Assembly (NCBI RefSeq): GCF_028291725.1
Contig: NZ_JAQGNT010000045.1
Location: 45,626-109,625, forward strand
Length of the DNA stretch: 64,000 nt
Direction: 5' to 3'
Source of the DNA: Hydrocarboniphaga sp.
Lineage (GTDB): Bacteria > Pseudomonadota > Gammaproteobacteria > Nevskiales > Nevskiaceae
How positions within the stretch are numbered: position 1 is the first letter of the stretch; every line of letters begins with the position of its first letter. The notes under the pieces were generated by a model, which saw only the letters and a program-made list of their open reading frames with translations, searched no databases and was not told the DNA's origin. A program made the translations under genes and the position numbers. Below are positions 45,259 through 53,792 of this stretch, in pieces.

Positions 45259-46440
45259 TCAGAGCTTGGCCGGCCGCAGCACGGGGATGCCGACGGCGCG
45301 CTCGTACTGCCTATAGAAGAACTGGTTGGCGATCTCGTTGCGGCCCAGCAGCAGCGTGCCCATCTGTGGCGTCGCGGTGCCTGCCTGTACGGCCTCGCCG
45401 ATCGGGAGGTCTTCATCGCGCACTGCCGACATCAGGATCTGCCAGCTACGTTCGATCGTGGCTTCCTGCTCCGGTGTTTCGACCTTGTCGGGTGTCAGGA
45501 ACAACACGCGATAGATCGATTTGGTGGTATCGGTCGGATGCGGAGTGAAGGAAACGAATTCGAGATGATTCGGCTCGATGGTGATCTCCAGATTGGGGAA
45601 CACCAGGTGCCCACCGATCACATAGCGGAAGGCGTCCAGGGTCGGCAGCTCCTCGGCCTGCACCTTGTCGAGCTTCTTGCGTGGGACACACCAGCGCGCG
45701 TGCTGCCCGATCGGATCGAAGGCCATGATGCCGCCGTGGAGATAAGGCCCGATGCTGTTGGCGTGGAGGATGTTCAAGTGATAAACGTCCATGTAGCCGT
45801 CCATGCCGGCTTTCCAGTTCAGCTCGACGTGCAGCTCGGTGCTGCGGGCGTAGTGATAGCCCGCCACGCCGTAATCTTCGAAGAACTGGCAGAAGCTCGG
45901 GCCGAGAAACGAGCGGATATCGAGCTGGCCCTGCGGGTTTTCCAGCACCCAGACGAGCCCGTGGAATTCTTCGACCGGAAGCCGAATCAGGTCGCGCTGC
46001 GGGCAGGGTTCCATGCCGAAGGACTGGCGCTGCGGCATCGCCTTCAGGGCGCCATCGTCGCTGGAATAGGCCCAGGCGTGATAACGACAGCGGAACAGAG
46101 GCGTATTGCCGCTGGGCTCGAAAACGAGCTTCGCTCCGCGGTGACGGCAGACATTCATGAACGCGCTGACCTGGCCGTCCGGCCCGCGCGTGATGACCGC
46201 ACTGGTTCGTGCCAGCTGCACGACGATGAAATCGCCGGGATTGGCAATCTGTGAACCATGACAGGCCAACACCGGCATCTTCTGGAAGATGTTCGCGAAC
46301 TCCAGCTCTGCCAGCTTGGGATCGCTGTAGATCTTAGGGTCGAATTCGACCACGGCGTCGGCCAGATCGGTGGTCTTGTTGTCAATATGCTGACGCAGTC
46401 GCGTCGTGTAGTCGCGATTTTTTTCGGCGGTGAACTTCAT
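45259..46440 (-). CDS. Rieske aromatic-ring-hydroxylating oxygenase, alpha subunit
   Basis: 393 residues. Rieske ligands CRHRGAKL and CRYHAWAY; iron site NWKAGMDGYMDVYHLNILH. It is similar along its length to the Rieske protein at 26356 (FQKMPVLACHGSQIANPGDF against FQKAPMMAAHSAQIPTPGSF). GGAG is 8 bases before the ATG. It is the second gene of the operon that starts with a P450. No beta-subunit gene is near. Confidence 0.93.
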   Translation of the reverse strand: MKFTAEKNRDYTTRLRQHIDNKTTDLADAVVEFDPKIYSDPKLAELEFANIFQKMPVLACHGSQIANPGDFIVVQLARTSAVITRGPDGQVSAFMNVCRHRGAKLVFEPSGNTPLFRCRYHAWAYSSDDGALKAMPQRQSFGMEPCPQRDLIRLPVEEFHGLVWVLENPQGQLDIRSFLGPSFCQFFEDYGVAGYHYARSTELHVELNWKAGMDGYMDVYHLNILHANSIGPYLHGGIMAFDPIGQHARWCVPRKKLDKVQAEELPTLDAFRYVIGGHLVFPNLEITIEPNHLEFVSFTPHPTDTTKSIYRVLFLTPDKVETPEQEATIERSWQILMSAVRDEDLPIGEAVQAGTATPQMGTLLLGRNEIANQFFYRQYERAVGIPVLRPAKL

Positions 46441-46478
46441 TTAAGACTCCGTAAATTCTTGGTACGCCGATGCCTGGG

Positions 46479-47702
46479 CTACCAGCGGGCGTCAAGCCGC
46501 GCAACACCGCGCATCAAAGCCGTTTCACGAAACGGCGGATCCAAGGTCTTCAGCTGCAGATCGGGAAGGCGACGCAACAAATGCGTATAAGCAACCTCAA
46601 GCTCCATGCGCGCCAGCATGTTGCCCAGGCAGAAATGGCCGCCCCCGCCAAAGTTCAGCAGCCTCGCCGTTGGCTTGCGGCCGAGGTCCAGACGATCCGG
46701 CTCCGGATAGACGCTGGCATCGCGATTGGCGGCGCCGATGTAGCCGATCACGAAGGAACCTGCCGGAATCGAAATGTCGCCGAATTGGATATCGGCCATC
46801 GCGATGCGGCCGGTGGCTTGGCCGGAGGCGTCGTAGCGCATCAGTTCGGGTACCGCGGTCGTGACCAGGGACGGGTTGTCGCGCAAACGTTGCAGTTCAT
46901 CGGGGTTGCGATGCAGGGCCAGAAGCCCGAGGCTCAGGGCTCCGGCAGAGGTCTCGTGCCCGGCGATGTAGATCAGGATCGCATTGGATATGAGTTCCTC
47001 ATCGCTGATGCCCTTGTCCTGATCGGCACATTTCACCAGCGCCGAGAACAGGTCCGGACCGGGCTCGCGTCGCCGGTATTCCTGCAGCTCGCGGAAATAC
47101 TCGGTCAGCTTCTCGACCGAATCGTTGACCTTCTGCAGGGTATCCGGCGACATCGGCAGCCATTCGAAGACCGCATTCAACGCATAGGCAATGTCGCCGA
47201 TGCGATCGTGATCCTTTGCCGGTATTCCGAGCATGTCGCCGATCACGCGAACGGGGAACTTGAAGCAGAACTCCGCAACCAGATCGCCTTCACGCCGGTC
47301 GATGAAGCCGTCGATGATCTCGTCGGCGCCGCGCTCGATGGCGGAACGCAACGCGGAAATTTGCTTGGGGCCAAAGGCCTGATTGAATAGGCTGCGAATC
47401 CGATCGTGGTCCGGGTTGTCCAGCACCACGATCATCTTGCGCAGCGCCTTGAAGTAAGGCTCTTCGAGAACCTGCAAGCCCATACGCGCGGTCTGGGCAC
47501 TCACGTACTGCAACTGCAGGCGTTCGCCTTCGCCCAGAAACTGCGCAACGTGAGGATAGGACGTCAGAATCCAGACGCCCAGTTCCTTGCAGAAATAGAC
47601 GGGCTCCCGGTGACGCAAATGAGCATAGTCCAGATAAGGATCCACCCTCAGGTGGGGAGAAAGTGGGTTGAAGCTGAAAGAATCGGGAGGCGCTGAGTTC
47701 AT
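46479..47702 (-). CDS. Cytochrome P450
   Basis: 407 residues from ATG 47702 (GGAG 8 bases upstream); a TTG twelve bases earlier is possible. The I-helix is IYIAGHETSAGALSLGL with the acid-Thr pair changed to Glu-Thr, the K-helix ExxR is ELMR, and the haem loop is NFGGGGHFCLGNMLARMELE with the axial Cys. Soluble bacterial class I type, needing a ferredoxin; none is in this operon. It heads a five-gene operon. Its promoter is shared in sequence with that of the TonB receptor and lies next to a divergent TetR gene. Confidence 0.95.
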   Translation of the reverse strand: MNSAPPDSFSFNPLSPHLRVDPYLDYAHLRHREPVYFCKELGVWILTSYPHVAQFLGEGERLQLQYVSAQTARMGLQVLEEPYFKALRKMIVVLDNPDHDRIRSLFNQAFGPKQISALRSAIERGADEIIDGFIDRREGDLVAEFCFKFPVRVIGDMLGIPAKDHDRIGDIAYALNAVFEWLPMSPDTLQKVNDSVEKLTEYFRELQEYRRREPGPDLFSALVKCADQDKGISDEELISNAILIYIAGHETSAGALSLGLLALHRNPDELQRLRDNPSLVTTAVPELMRYDASGQATGRIAMADIQFGDISIPAGSFVIGYIGAANRDASVYPEPDRLDLGRKPTARLLNFGGGGHFCLGNMLARMELEVAYTHLLRRLPDLQLKTLDPPFRETALMRGVARLDARW

Positions 47703-47741
47703 CTTTGGCTCCAACGAAGTGCCGCCTGAGTACGGTTGCTA

Positions 47742-47778
47742 ATCTTATATAGGGATGTGACAAATATCAATTTTTGTC
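47742..47778 (-). promoter_or_regulatory. P450 promoter overlapping a TetR-type operator
   Basis: On the minus strand TTGATA (47765-47770) and TAAGAT (47742-47747) are separated by 17 bases. An inverted repeat with arms GACAAA (47759-47764) and TTTGTC (47773-47778) overlaps the -35. The layout and most bases match the site at 51114-51150 before the TonB receptor. Confidence 0.7.
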
Positions 47779-47859
47779 TCGAACGGATTGCACTTTCTTT
47801 TATGCATCGGAGCGATCTACTGCGTTAAAGTGACCGAACTCGAATCCACCGTCGATCCA

Positions 47860-48498
47860 ATGCCAAAGGTCACCAACGTTCCCTTCACCCGCGATATCCG
47901 CGTCGAAGACCGGATCGTCAACGCAGCGATCGAATGCTTCCAGCGCTCGGGGATCGATGGGACGTCGATGGACACCATTGCGAAAGCCGCACGCATGGCG
48001 AGGCAAACCATGTATCGATACTTTCCTTCGCGCCATCATCTGGCGGTCGAGGTATTGGTCAGGGAAATTCGTGATCACACCCGGATGTTGACCCCGCTAT
48101 TGCGACAATATTCTTATCCTCCAAAGGCGATGACCGAGGCGCTGGTGCAAGGCGTCGTTAGTGCGCGTCGGCACCCTTCTACGCAGATCATCGTCAGCGA
48201 TATCGGCGCCGAACTGATGTCCAAAGTTCCGGGTAGCGACCGCGCCATGCTGGACGCGATGTCGGAGCAATGGCTGCCGACGCTGTATCGGTGGAAAGAG
48301 GCGGGATATCTGCGTCCCCAGGTCAAATTCGACGAGCTTCTGTTGTGGATTACGATGTTTCTTTTCATCAGCATCAGCCGAGGAACACTGCTAGGTCTGA
48401 ACGTCGACATGCTGAGGCAGCTCATCACGAACCAGATGCTACCCAGCCTGTTTGATCTGGAGAGACTAAAACTGGACTTTCCAGCCGAATTCCAGTGA
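47860..48498 (+). CDS. TetR/AcrR family transcriptional regulator
   Basis: 212 residues from ATG 47860 (MPKVTNVPFTRDIR). GTG 47830 and TTG 47788 are in-frame alternatives and none has a clear ribosome site. The HTH reads TSMDTIAKAARMARQTMYRY followed by FPSRHHLAVEVL. The C-terminal ligand domain has SDIGAELMSKVPGSDRAMLD and FLFISISRGTLLG. It is divergent from the P450 operon and convergent with the TonB receptor gene (14 bases between their stops). The shared operator in both promoters makes it the likely regulator of both (inference). Confidence 0.88.
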   Translation: MPKVTNVPFTRDIRVEDRIVNAAIECFQRSGIDGTSMDTIAKAARMARQTMYRYFPSRHHLAVEVLVREIRDHTRMLTPLLRQYSYPPKAMTEALVQGVVSARRHPSTQIIVSDIGAELMSKVPGSDRAMLDAMSEQWLPTLYRWKEAGYLRPQVKFDELLLWITMFLFISISRGTLLGLNVDMLRQLITNQMLPSLFDLERLKLDFPAEFQ

Positions 48499-48512
48499 TT
48501 GAGGGACAGATT

Positions 48513-51023
48513 CTAAAACTCCCAACTCAGGGACAGGCCATATGAGCGCGGCGGTGCATAGTAGGAATTGGTAGAAAAATCGTTGGGAAAGCGGTTGTAG
48601 TAATACTGCGTGTCAGTCAGATTTCTGACAAAAACCTGGATTCGCAGGTTCCACGGCTCATACAAGTAGCTAACCCGAGCATTGGTAAGTCCGTAGGCTT
48701 TCTGATTGACGGTGTTCTGGGTGTCGTAAAAGTATCCAGAGTTGTAGTAATAATCAGCGGCGATTTCAATTGGACCTCCAGGGGCTTCGAAGGAGTACGA
48801 GAGACCGGTGTTAATTGTCCATTTAGGAGTTCGGGTAATTCTGTTCCCGCTGAAGTCGCGGCCTGGTTGAAGGGTCAGGGAACCTGGGCCAAAGAACAGG
48901 CCAGTAGTTTCGTCGAAGCCACTGGCGTTCGGGAACGACCCGTAAATGCCGTGGAGATAGGCGCCACTAAGTGTGGCGACCAGGCCCGGAAGCGTTTCCG
49001 GCAGCATCTGCCAGCTCGTGTCGAAGTCGAAACCGCGAATCCGTGCCGATGCCGCATTCGACAATCCTACTGTGCCTCCACTTTGCAGCGAGATGATGAG
49101 CGTCTGCAGGTCCTCGATGCGGGTGTCGAATGCGGCGATACCGTATTTGACGGTGCGGTCGAAAAATGCCCCCTTATTTCCCAATTCGAAAGATTGAAGT
49201 TTTTCGGGCTTCACATAAGTAGGCGGCGAGTAAATCGCGACCGGGTTGTACGTGCCGCTCTTGTCGCCTCTTTGCGCCGTGAAGTAGAACAATTGGTCGT
49301 CCGACGGTTTTACCTCAAGACTGATCTTGGGCGAGAATGTCCGGTTGATGGCATGCGCCTCACCGAAATTCAGCACCGGCAGAACGCCCGTCGCAGTGAC
49401 CAAGCCGGTGGTCGATTTCACGCGTCCGCGGTTTTCATCCTGGTATCGCCCGCCGACGGTGATGCCGAAGAAATCGCTGCGGTCGAGAATCGTCTTGTCG
49501 AAGCTCTCGAGGGGCCTCCATGTGAACTGGCTATAAGCTGCATAAGCCTTGGTGTCGACGACTCCCGAAACCGCCAGCGACGCACCACCCACCGGAATCG
49601 GCAAGCCCAGCGCGCTCAACGGGGCCAGTACGCCATCGATGATAGCCTGGGCTGCGGTGCCTACATTGGGATTGGTCACATTTCCCACCAAGGCGCCTAG
49701 CGAGGCGGGATCCAAGACAACCAGTCTTATAGGGTCGTAGCCAGCGGATTGTTTGAAGTAGTAAAGGCCCGCGGTGACCGTTAAGGAATCGGGAACCAAC
49801 CCGCCGGGCTTGGACAGCAGCTGCAATTCGGAAGTCGTGATCTTTGCAAATTGGTAGTCAGGAGCGAATAGGACTGTGGGCTGCTTGGATGCGTCGTAGT
49901 CGTATAGCCCGCTGGCTTCCACCTGCTGATGGCTACCCAGCAGCTTGACGTCGAACCAATCGGGCCTCCAGGCAAACACACCATAATAAAGCCGGTTTGT
50001 GACATCGTTGGTAGGTTTTACGTTGTCTTCCACCTCGTAAGGACCCAAGGCTCTCACGCCAACTGCTTTGCCCAGAGGCTTTGGGTCCTGCGCCGTGTTG
50101 ATGAAGCCACCGCCGCCGAACTGGTTGACGAACAACGCATTGAGCTGAAGCGAGAGATCGGTTGTTGGCTCCCAGCGGAGTTTCAAATTTGCGGCTTTTG
50201 TCACCTCGTGGTACAGGCTGCGCACGACCGACTCGTCGGTCACATGGTTGTACTGCTCCTTGTTGCTATAGATCGCGGCCAGGCTGACGCCGATCGAGTC
50301 GACCGGATGGCCACCGATGTAGGCCTTCGTACTGTACTCATCAAGACTGGTGGCCTCTCCGGACAATTTTCCTGAAAACTCTTCGGGAATGTCCTTGGTC
50401 ACGATGCTGATAGCGCCGCCGGTCGAGTTCCTGCCGAATAGCGTGCCCTGCGGGCCCTTCAGGACCTCGATTCTCTGCAGCGGCACGAAGTCCTGGGCCA
50501 AGCTGAAATTGAATGGCAGATAAATTCCGTCGAGATAGGTGGCGACACTGGTATCGGCCGAGGGCACAAAGACCTCGGTGCCTACCCCGCGCAGATAGAT
50601 GATGGAGTAGTTGTTCAAGTCCGAATAGGTCATGCCGGGTGTCGCAGCGGCCAGACCCTTTGGATCGGAGATCCCGCGAGCCTCGAGGGCGTCGGCGGAG
50701 AACGAGGTGATTGCGATCGGGACGTCCTGTAGCTTCTCCTCACGCTTCTGAGCCGTAACGACTATTTCTTCGACAAAACGGTTGGCGGAACTCGGCGTTC
50801 GTTCGATTGTGGGTTCGTCAGCAATTGCTGTCTCAACTGGAATAACGGGAACAGTCTCGGCAGCTTCGGCTTCACGCGCCAGGGCTTCGGGCCCAGGGAC
50901 CTCAGGCGCTGGGGCTTCGGACGCGGGGGCTTGGGAATCCACCCCCGCAGTGCTTACCTCCGAAGCGTCGGCAGTTGATAACAGCCCAGCCGAAAGCATG
51001 GCGCAAAGAATGCCGATCCGCAT
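48513..51023 (-). CDS. TonB-dependent outer-membrane receptor
   Basis: 836 residues. Signal peptide MRIGILCAMLSAGLLSTADA, then an unusual linker of about 60 residues rich in Ala, Pro and Glu. The TonB-box/plug region follows: VEEIVVTAQKREEKLQDVPI, ATPGMTYSDLNN, YLRGVGTE, QRIEVLKGPQGTLFGRNSTG. The barrel ends YYAPPRSYGLSLSWEF with a terminal Phe. This subfamily, common in sphingomonads and hydrocarbon- or steroid-degrading Gammaproteobacteria, imports hydrophobic or bulky substrates rather than only siderophores. GGAGGAGAG precedes the ATG. It probably imports the substrate of this locus. Confidence 0.95.
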   Translation of the reverse strand: MRIGILCAMLSAGLLSTADASEVSTAGVDSQAPASEAPAPEVPGPEALAREAEAAETVPVIPVETAIADEPTIERTPSSANRFVEEIVVTAQKREEKLQDVPIAITSFSADALEARGISDPKGLAAATPGMTYSDLNNYSIIYLRGVGTEVFVPSADTSVATYLDGIYLPFNFSLAQDFVPLQRIEVLKGPQGTLFGRNSTGGAISIVTKDIPEEFSGKLSGEATSLDEYSTKAYIGGHPVDSIGVSLAAIYSNKEQYNHVTDESVVRSLYHEVTKAANLKLRWEPTTDLSLQLNALFVNQFGGGGFINTAQDPKPLGKAVGVRALGPYEVEDNVKPTNDVTNRLYYGVFAWRPDWFDVKLLGSHQQVEASGLYDYDASKQPTVLFAPDYQFAKITTSELQLLSKPGGLVPDSLTVTAGLYYFKQSAGYDPIRLVVLDPASLGALVGNVTNPNVGTAAQAIIDGVLAPLSALGLPIPVGGASLAVSGVVDTKAYAAYSQFTWRPLESFDKTILDRSDFFGITVGGRYQDENRGRVKSTTGLVTATGVLPVLNFGEAHAINRTFSPKISLEVKPSDDQLFYFTAQRGDKSGTYNPVAIYSPPTYVKPEKLQSFELGNKGAFFDRTVKYGIAAFDTRIEDLQTLIISLQSGGTVGLSNAASARIRGFDFDTSWQMLPETLPGLVATLSGAYLHGIYGSFPNASGFDETTGLFFGPGSLTLQPGRDFSGNRITRTPKWTINTGLSYSFEAPGGPIEIAADYYYNSGYFYDTQNTVNQKAYGLTNARVSYLYEPWNLRIQVFVRNLTDTQYYYNRFPNDFSTNSYYAPPRSYGLSLSWEF

Positions 51024-51113
51024 CGTCTCTCCTCCTCTATCGACCGCATGACAACAACTAACTTGTTGTCGGGTTCTAATTGGTTCGCACGGGATCTACC
51101 CATGCGCCGCAAT

Positions 51114-51150
51114 ATCCTATATCGGAAGTGACAAAACTACAATATTGTCA
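51114..51150 (-). promoter_or_regulatory. TonB receptor promoter overlapping a TetR-type operator
   Basis: On the minus strand TTGTAG (51137-51142) and TAGGAT (51114-51119) have a 17-base spacer. An inverted repeat TGACAA (51129-51134)/TTGTCA (51145-51150) overlaps the -35. It aligns over about 37 bases with the P450 promoter at 47742-47778, including GTGACAAA and CAAT-TTGTC on the plus strand. Confidence 0.7.
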
Positions 51151-51561
51151 TGAACCGTGAGAAAATATACGAACCAATCTTCGGTCCGGTGTGGGGTTTG
51201 TGTAGTCGTAGCGCAGGCCGAAAAGAAGATCAGGCACCCTGGGATGCCGCCTAAATCGTCTCCGCTCTGGTGGCAAGCAGCAATGCTACAGCCGGTGAAA
51301 TCTTTCCAAATTGGTCGCCACTGGCCGATCGGACGGAGCCTACCGCAGCAACGTCAACCGGAGTGCGGGCACTCGCGCGGTAGATTGCACTTGCCTTGCT
51401 AGACTCCAATCTCGTTGGCACTTAAGAAAACGAAATCGGTCTAATTGTTGTGTGTTACATATTTTTACTATTGTACCGTGCTGAGATCGAGGCCGGCCTA
51501 GCCGCTGGCGCGCACAGGAGGAGAGAATCGATGCTGCAGAGCCTCAAAGGCGTCAGTTGTA

Positions 51562-51635
51562 GGTCGGCAATCCTTTGCCGACATGAAAAGCCCGATGCGC
51601 AATCGAGGCCTGGCGTCGGCAAAGGATTGCCGACC
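51562..51635. repeat. REP-like perfect 21-bp inverted repeat
   Basis: Arms at 51562-51582 (GGTCGGCAATCCTTTGCCGA plus C) and 51615-51635 are exact reverse complements around 32 bases. Each arm contains its own partial dyad (GTCGGCAA/TTGCCGAC). It lies just past the stop of the crotonase gene and may stabilise or terminate that operon's message. Confidence 0.75.
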
Positions 51636-51647
51636 GACCAAAGCGAC

Positions 51648-52457
51648 TTACTTCTGCTCGAAGCGTGGTGCGCGGCGCTCGAAGAATGCCTGCATCTTCT
51701 CGCTGGCGTCGGCCGTGGTCTGCGACACGATCACCGCGCGGTTCTCCATCTCGATCGCGGCCTCCAGGCTACCGGCACTCTGGTTGAAAACCAGCGACTG
51801 CTTGGTCATCCACACACCCATCGGCACGTTGACGATGATGCTGCGCGCCAGCTCCAAGCTCGCGTCCATCAGCAGCGCGTCGTCGACCGCACGCAGTACC
51901 AGGCCGATGCGCTCGGCCTCATCCGAAGATACCGGGCGCGCGGTGTACAGAATTTCGGCGGCGCGCTGCGCGCCGACGATACGCGGCAGCAGGTAGCTCA
52001 GGCCGAATTCGTGGCCGGTTGCCGCATTGTGTATGGCATTGATGAATTTGGCCGAACGCGCGCACAGCAGCAAGTCGGCGGCCAGCGCGAGCGCGAACCC
52101 GACACCGGCGGCCGGCCCGTTGACGGCGCAGATCACCGGCTGCGGCAGGCTGCGCATCAGCAGCGGAATCTGGCTGACTTCGGCCATGAAGAATTTCTTG
52201 TAGTGCAGCCTACCGACGCGCTCGTCTATCCACGGCGCATGGCCGTCGATGCGCAGATCGTGGCCGCTGCAGAAGCCGCGGCCGCGGCCGGTCAGGATCA
52301 CCACGCGCGCCTCGGCGTCGTTGCGCAGTGCACGCAGGCATGCGATGAGCTGCGTGTACATGTCGAACGTGAAAGCGTTCAAAGCCTCCGGACGATTCAG
52401 GCTCAGCCTTACGACGCCTTCTATAGGACGGTCGACCTGGACCAGGTCGTTGCTCAC
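51648..52457 (-). CDS. Enoyl-CoA hydratase/isomerase family protein (crotonase)
   Basis: 269 residues from a GTG that overlaps the acyl-CoA dehydrogenase stop (GTGA). LSLNRPEALNAFTFD, LTGRGRGFCSGHDLRIDG, AVNGPAAGVGFALALAADLL, and NAATGHEFGLSYLLPRIVG. The first hydratase glutamate position is Ala (GVGFALA). In the second region the Glu of GHEFG is shifted, so a standard hydratase reaction is uncertain. The open frame continues upstream in antisense-like composition to 53288, but that part overlaps the dehydrogenase gene and is not coding. Last gene of the P450-remnant-ACAD-crotonase operon. Confidence 0.87.
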   Translation of the reverse strand: MSNDLVQVDRPIEGVVRLSLNRPEALNAFTFDMYTQLIACLRALRNDAEARVVILTGRGRGFCSGHDLRIDGHAPWIDERVGRLHYKKFFMAEVSQIPLLMRSLPQPVICAVNGPAAGVGFALALAADLLLCARSAKFINAIHNAATGHEFGLSYLLPRIVGAQRAAEILYTARPVSSDEAERIGLVLRAVDDALLMDASLELARSIIVNVPMGVWMTKQSLVFNQSAGSLEAAIEMENRAVIVSQTTADASEKMQAFFERRAPRFEQK

Positions 52458-53584
52458 GCGGCGGCGCTCCGCTCCAGCCGCGCATGGCGAGCCAGGTGCT
52501 GATCGACGCTGCCGAATTCGTGCTCGATCATCGTCGCCCGCTTGAAGTAGCTGCCGACCGGCAGCTCTTCGGTCATGCCGATACCGCCATGTAGTTGCAC
52601 CGCGTTCTGGCCGATGAACCGGCAGGCTTCGGCGACCGTGACCTTGGCGGTGGAGGCGGCAAGCCCGCGCTCCCTGTCGTCCGCATCCAGCGACAGGGTC
52701 ACGCGGTAGCTCGCCGATACCGCCATCTCGATCTGCAGATACATGTCGACCAGACGGTGTTGCACAACCTGAAAGCTGCCGATGGTCTGACCGAACTGCT
52801 TGCGCTGGCGCGCGTAGTCGACGGTGTCGTCGAAGAGCCGGTGCATAACGCCGACCGCTTCGGCAGATTGCGCGGCGATCGCTACATCGCCGAACCTTTG
52901 CAACAGGGGCTGCGCGATGCCGGGCTCGGCCATCAGCGCGCATCTGGGCAGCAGCACCTGATCGAAATGCAGATCGGCGGCGCGACGGCCGTCGACCGTC
53001 GGATAGTGATGCGCCGTGATGCCCGGCGTTCTGCAGTCGACCGCGAACAGCGCGATGCCCTCGCCTCCGATCCTGGCGGTCACCAGCAAGGTTGACGCCC
53101 AGGATGCTGCGATCACCATCGCCTTGTGGCCCTGCAGGCGCCAGCCATCGCCGCTGCGCGTCGCGGTCGTCGTCGATGCGCGATCGAAGCCGAAGCGCGT
53201 CGCCGGTTCGCTCCACGCTAGTGTCGCAACGGATTCGCCGCTGGCGATGGCGGTGGCCAGCGCATCGGCGCGTTCGCTGCGGATGCACGCCAGCAGGCCG
53301 GCCGTGAGCACCACCGACTCCAGATACGGCTCGACCACCAGCGCCCGGCCCAGCTCCTCCATGACGATCATCGTCTCGACCGCGCCGCCGCCACTGCCGC
53401 CGATGCGTTCCGGCAGCGCGGCTCCGAGTACGCCGAGTTCACCGAGTTCGCGCCACAGCTCAGGCCGCCAGCCGCTATCCGAGCACAGCACGGCAGATCG
53501 CATGTCGAAACGATACTGCGCGCGCAGAAATGACTGCAGACTATCGCGCAGCAACTGCTGTTCGGTGGTGAAGCTGAAGTCCAA
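52454..53584 (-). CDS. Acyl-CoA dehydrogenase
   Basis: 376 residues from TTG 53584, which has AGGAAG upstream and gives the usual opening LDFSFTTEQQLLRDSLQSF; the frame extends to 53692 but without family sequence. ELGVLGAALPERIGGSGGGA, QRFGDVAIAAQSAEAVGVMH, DYARQRKQFGQTIGSFQVVQ and LHGGIGMTEELPVGSYFKRA are typical. It is of the shorter beta-type often paired with a second subunit in heteromeric dehydrogenases. The remnant just upstream carries the C-terminal tail of a lost dehydrogenase that may have been that partner. Confidence 0.92.
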   Translation of the reverse strand: MDFSFTTEQQLLRDSLQSFLRAQYRFDMRSAVLCSDSGWRPELWRELGELGVLGAALPERIGGSGGGAVETMIVMEELGRALVVEPYLESVVLTAGLLACIRSERADALATAIASGESVATLAWSEPATRFGFDRASTTTATRSGDGWRLQGHKAMVIAASWASTLLVTARIGGEGIALFAVDCRTPGITAHHYPTVDGRRAADLHFDQVLLPRCALMAEPGIAQPLLQRFGDVAIAAQSAEAVGVMHRLFDDTVDYARQRKQFGQTIGSFQVVQHRLVDMYLQIEMAVSASYRVTLSLDADDRERGLAASTAKVTVAEACRFIGQNAVQLHGGIGMTEELPVGSYFKRATMIEHEFGSVDQHLARHARLERSAAA

Positions 53585-53601
53585 GGAAGCTTCCTTTGCG
53601 C

Positions 53602-53775
53602 TCAGAAACTTCTGAGACGAGCGTAGCGATTCGCCATCGCTGCGGCCTTGCCGTGCAGCATCTCGGCAACGCGCGCGTACTTCAGATAGCACCCGGCGAC
53701 ACGGGCGTTGGTCATGCCGATGCCACCACCGCCGGTGACGAACACCTGCTTACCGGGGAAATCGAAGCGGATCAT
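53602..53775 (-). pseudogene. Chimeric remnant: SDR start joined to acyl-CoA dehydrogenase end
   Basis: 57 codons. The first 16 (MIRFDFPGKQVFVTGG) read as the N-terminal strand and Gly motif of a short-chain dehydrogenase. The rest (GGIGMTNARVAGCYLKYARV, then AEMLHG and NRYARLRSF) reads as the C-terminal end of an acyl-CoA dehydrogenase (GGIGMTxE..GxYLKRARV...RYARL). The two families share a Gly-rich GG-GIG stretch, where the junction falls, so a deletion between two former genes by short homology is likely. It sits 17 bases after the P450 stop and 17 before the next dehydrogenase start. It is not expected to be functional. Confidence 0.65.
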
Positions 53776-53792
53776 TCAGCGCCTGTGCCCGC

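Larger units (their letters stand above)
51024..51647. other. 624-base intergenic region upstream of the TonB receptor
   Basis: It holds the receptor promoter-operator (51114-51150) and a perfect inverted repeat (51562-51635) close to the end of the crotonase gene. Between them (51160-51550) I find no convincing gene. An open frame at 51157-51402 lacks a ribosome site and has atypical composition. An AGGAGGAGA sequence at 51516-51524 precedes an ATG at 51531 whose frame ends after about ten codons. The segment 51420-51480 is AT-rich and could contain a promoter. Confidence 0.6.

Noticed and set aside
51157..51402. 81-codon open frame in the TonB upstream gap
   Set aside because: No ribosome site, no recognisable family, and composition unlike the neighbours.
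52458..53288. Upstream extension of the crotonase frame to 53288
   Set aside because: It overlaps the acyl-CoA dehydrogenase in another frame and is Arg/Gly-rich without motifs; the GTG at 52457 gives the normal crotonase start.
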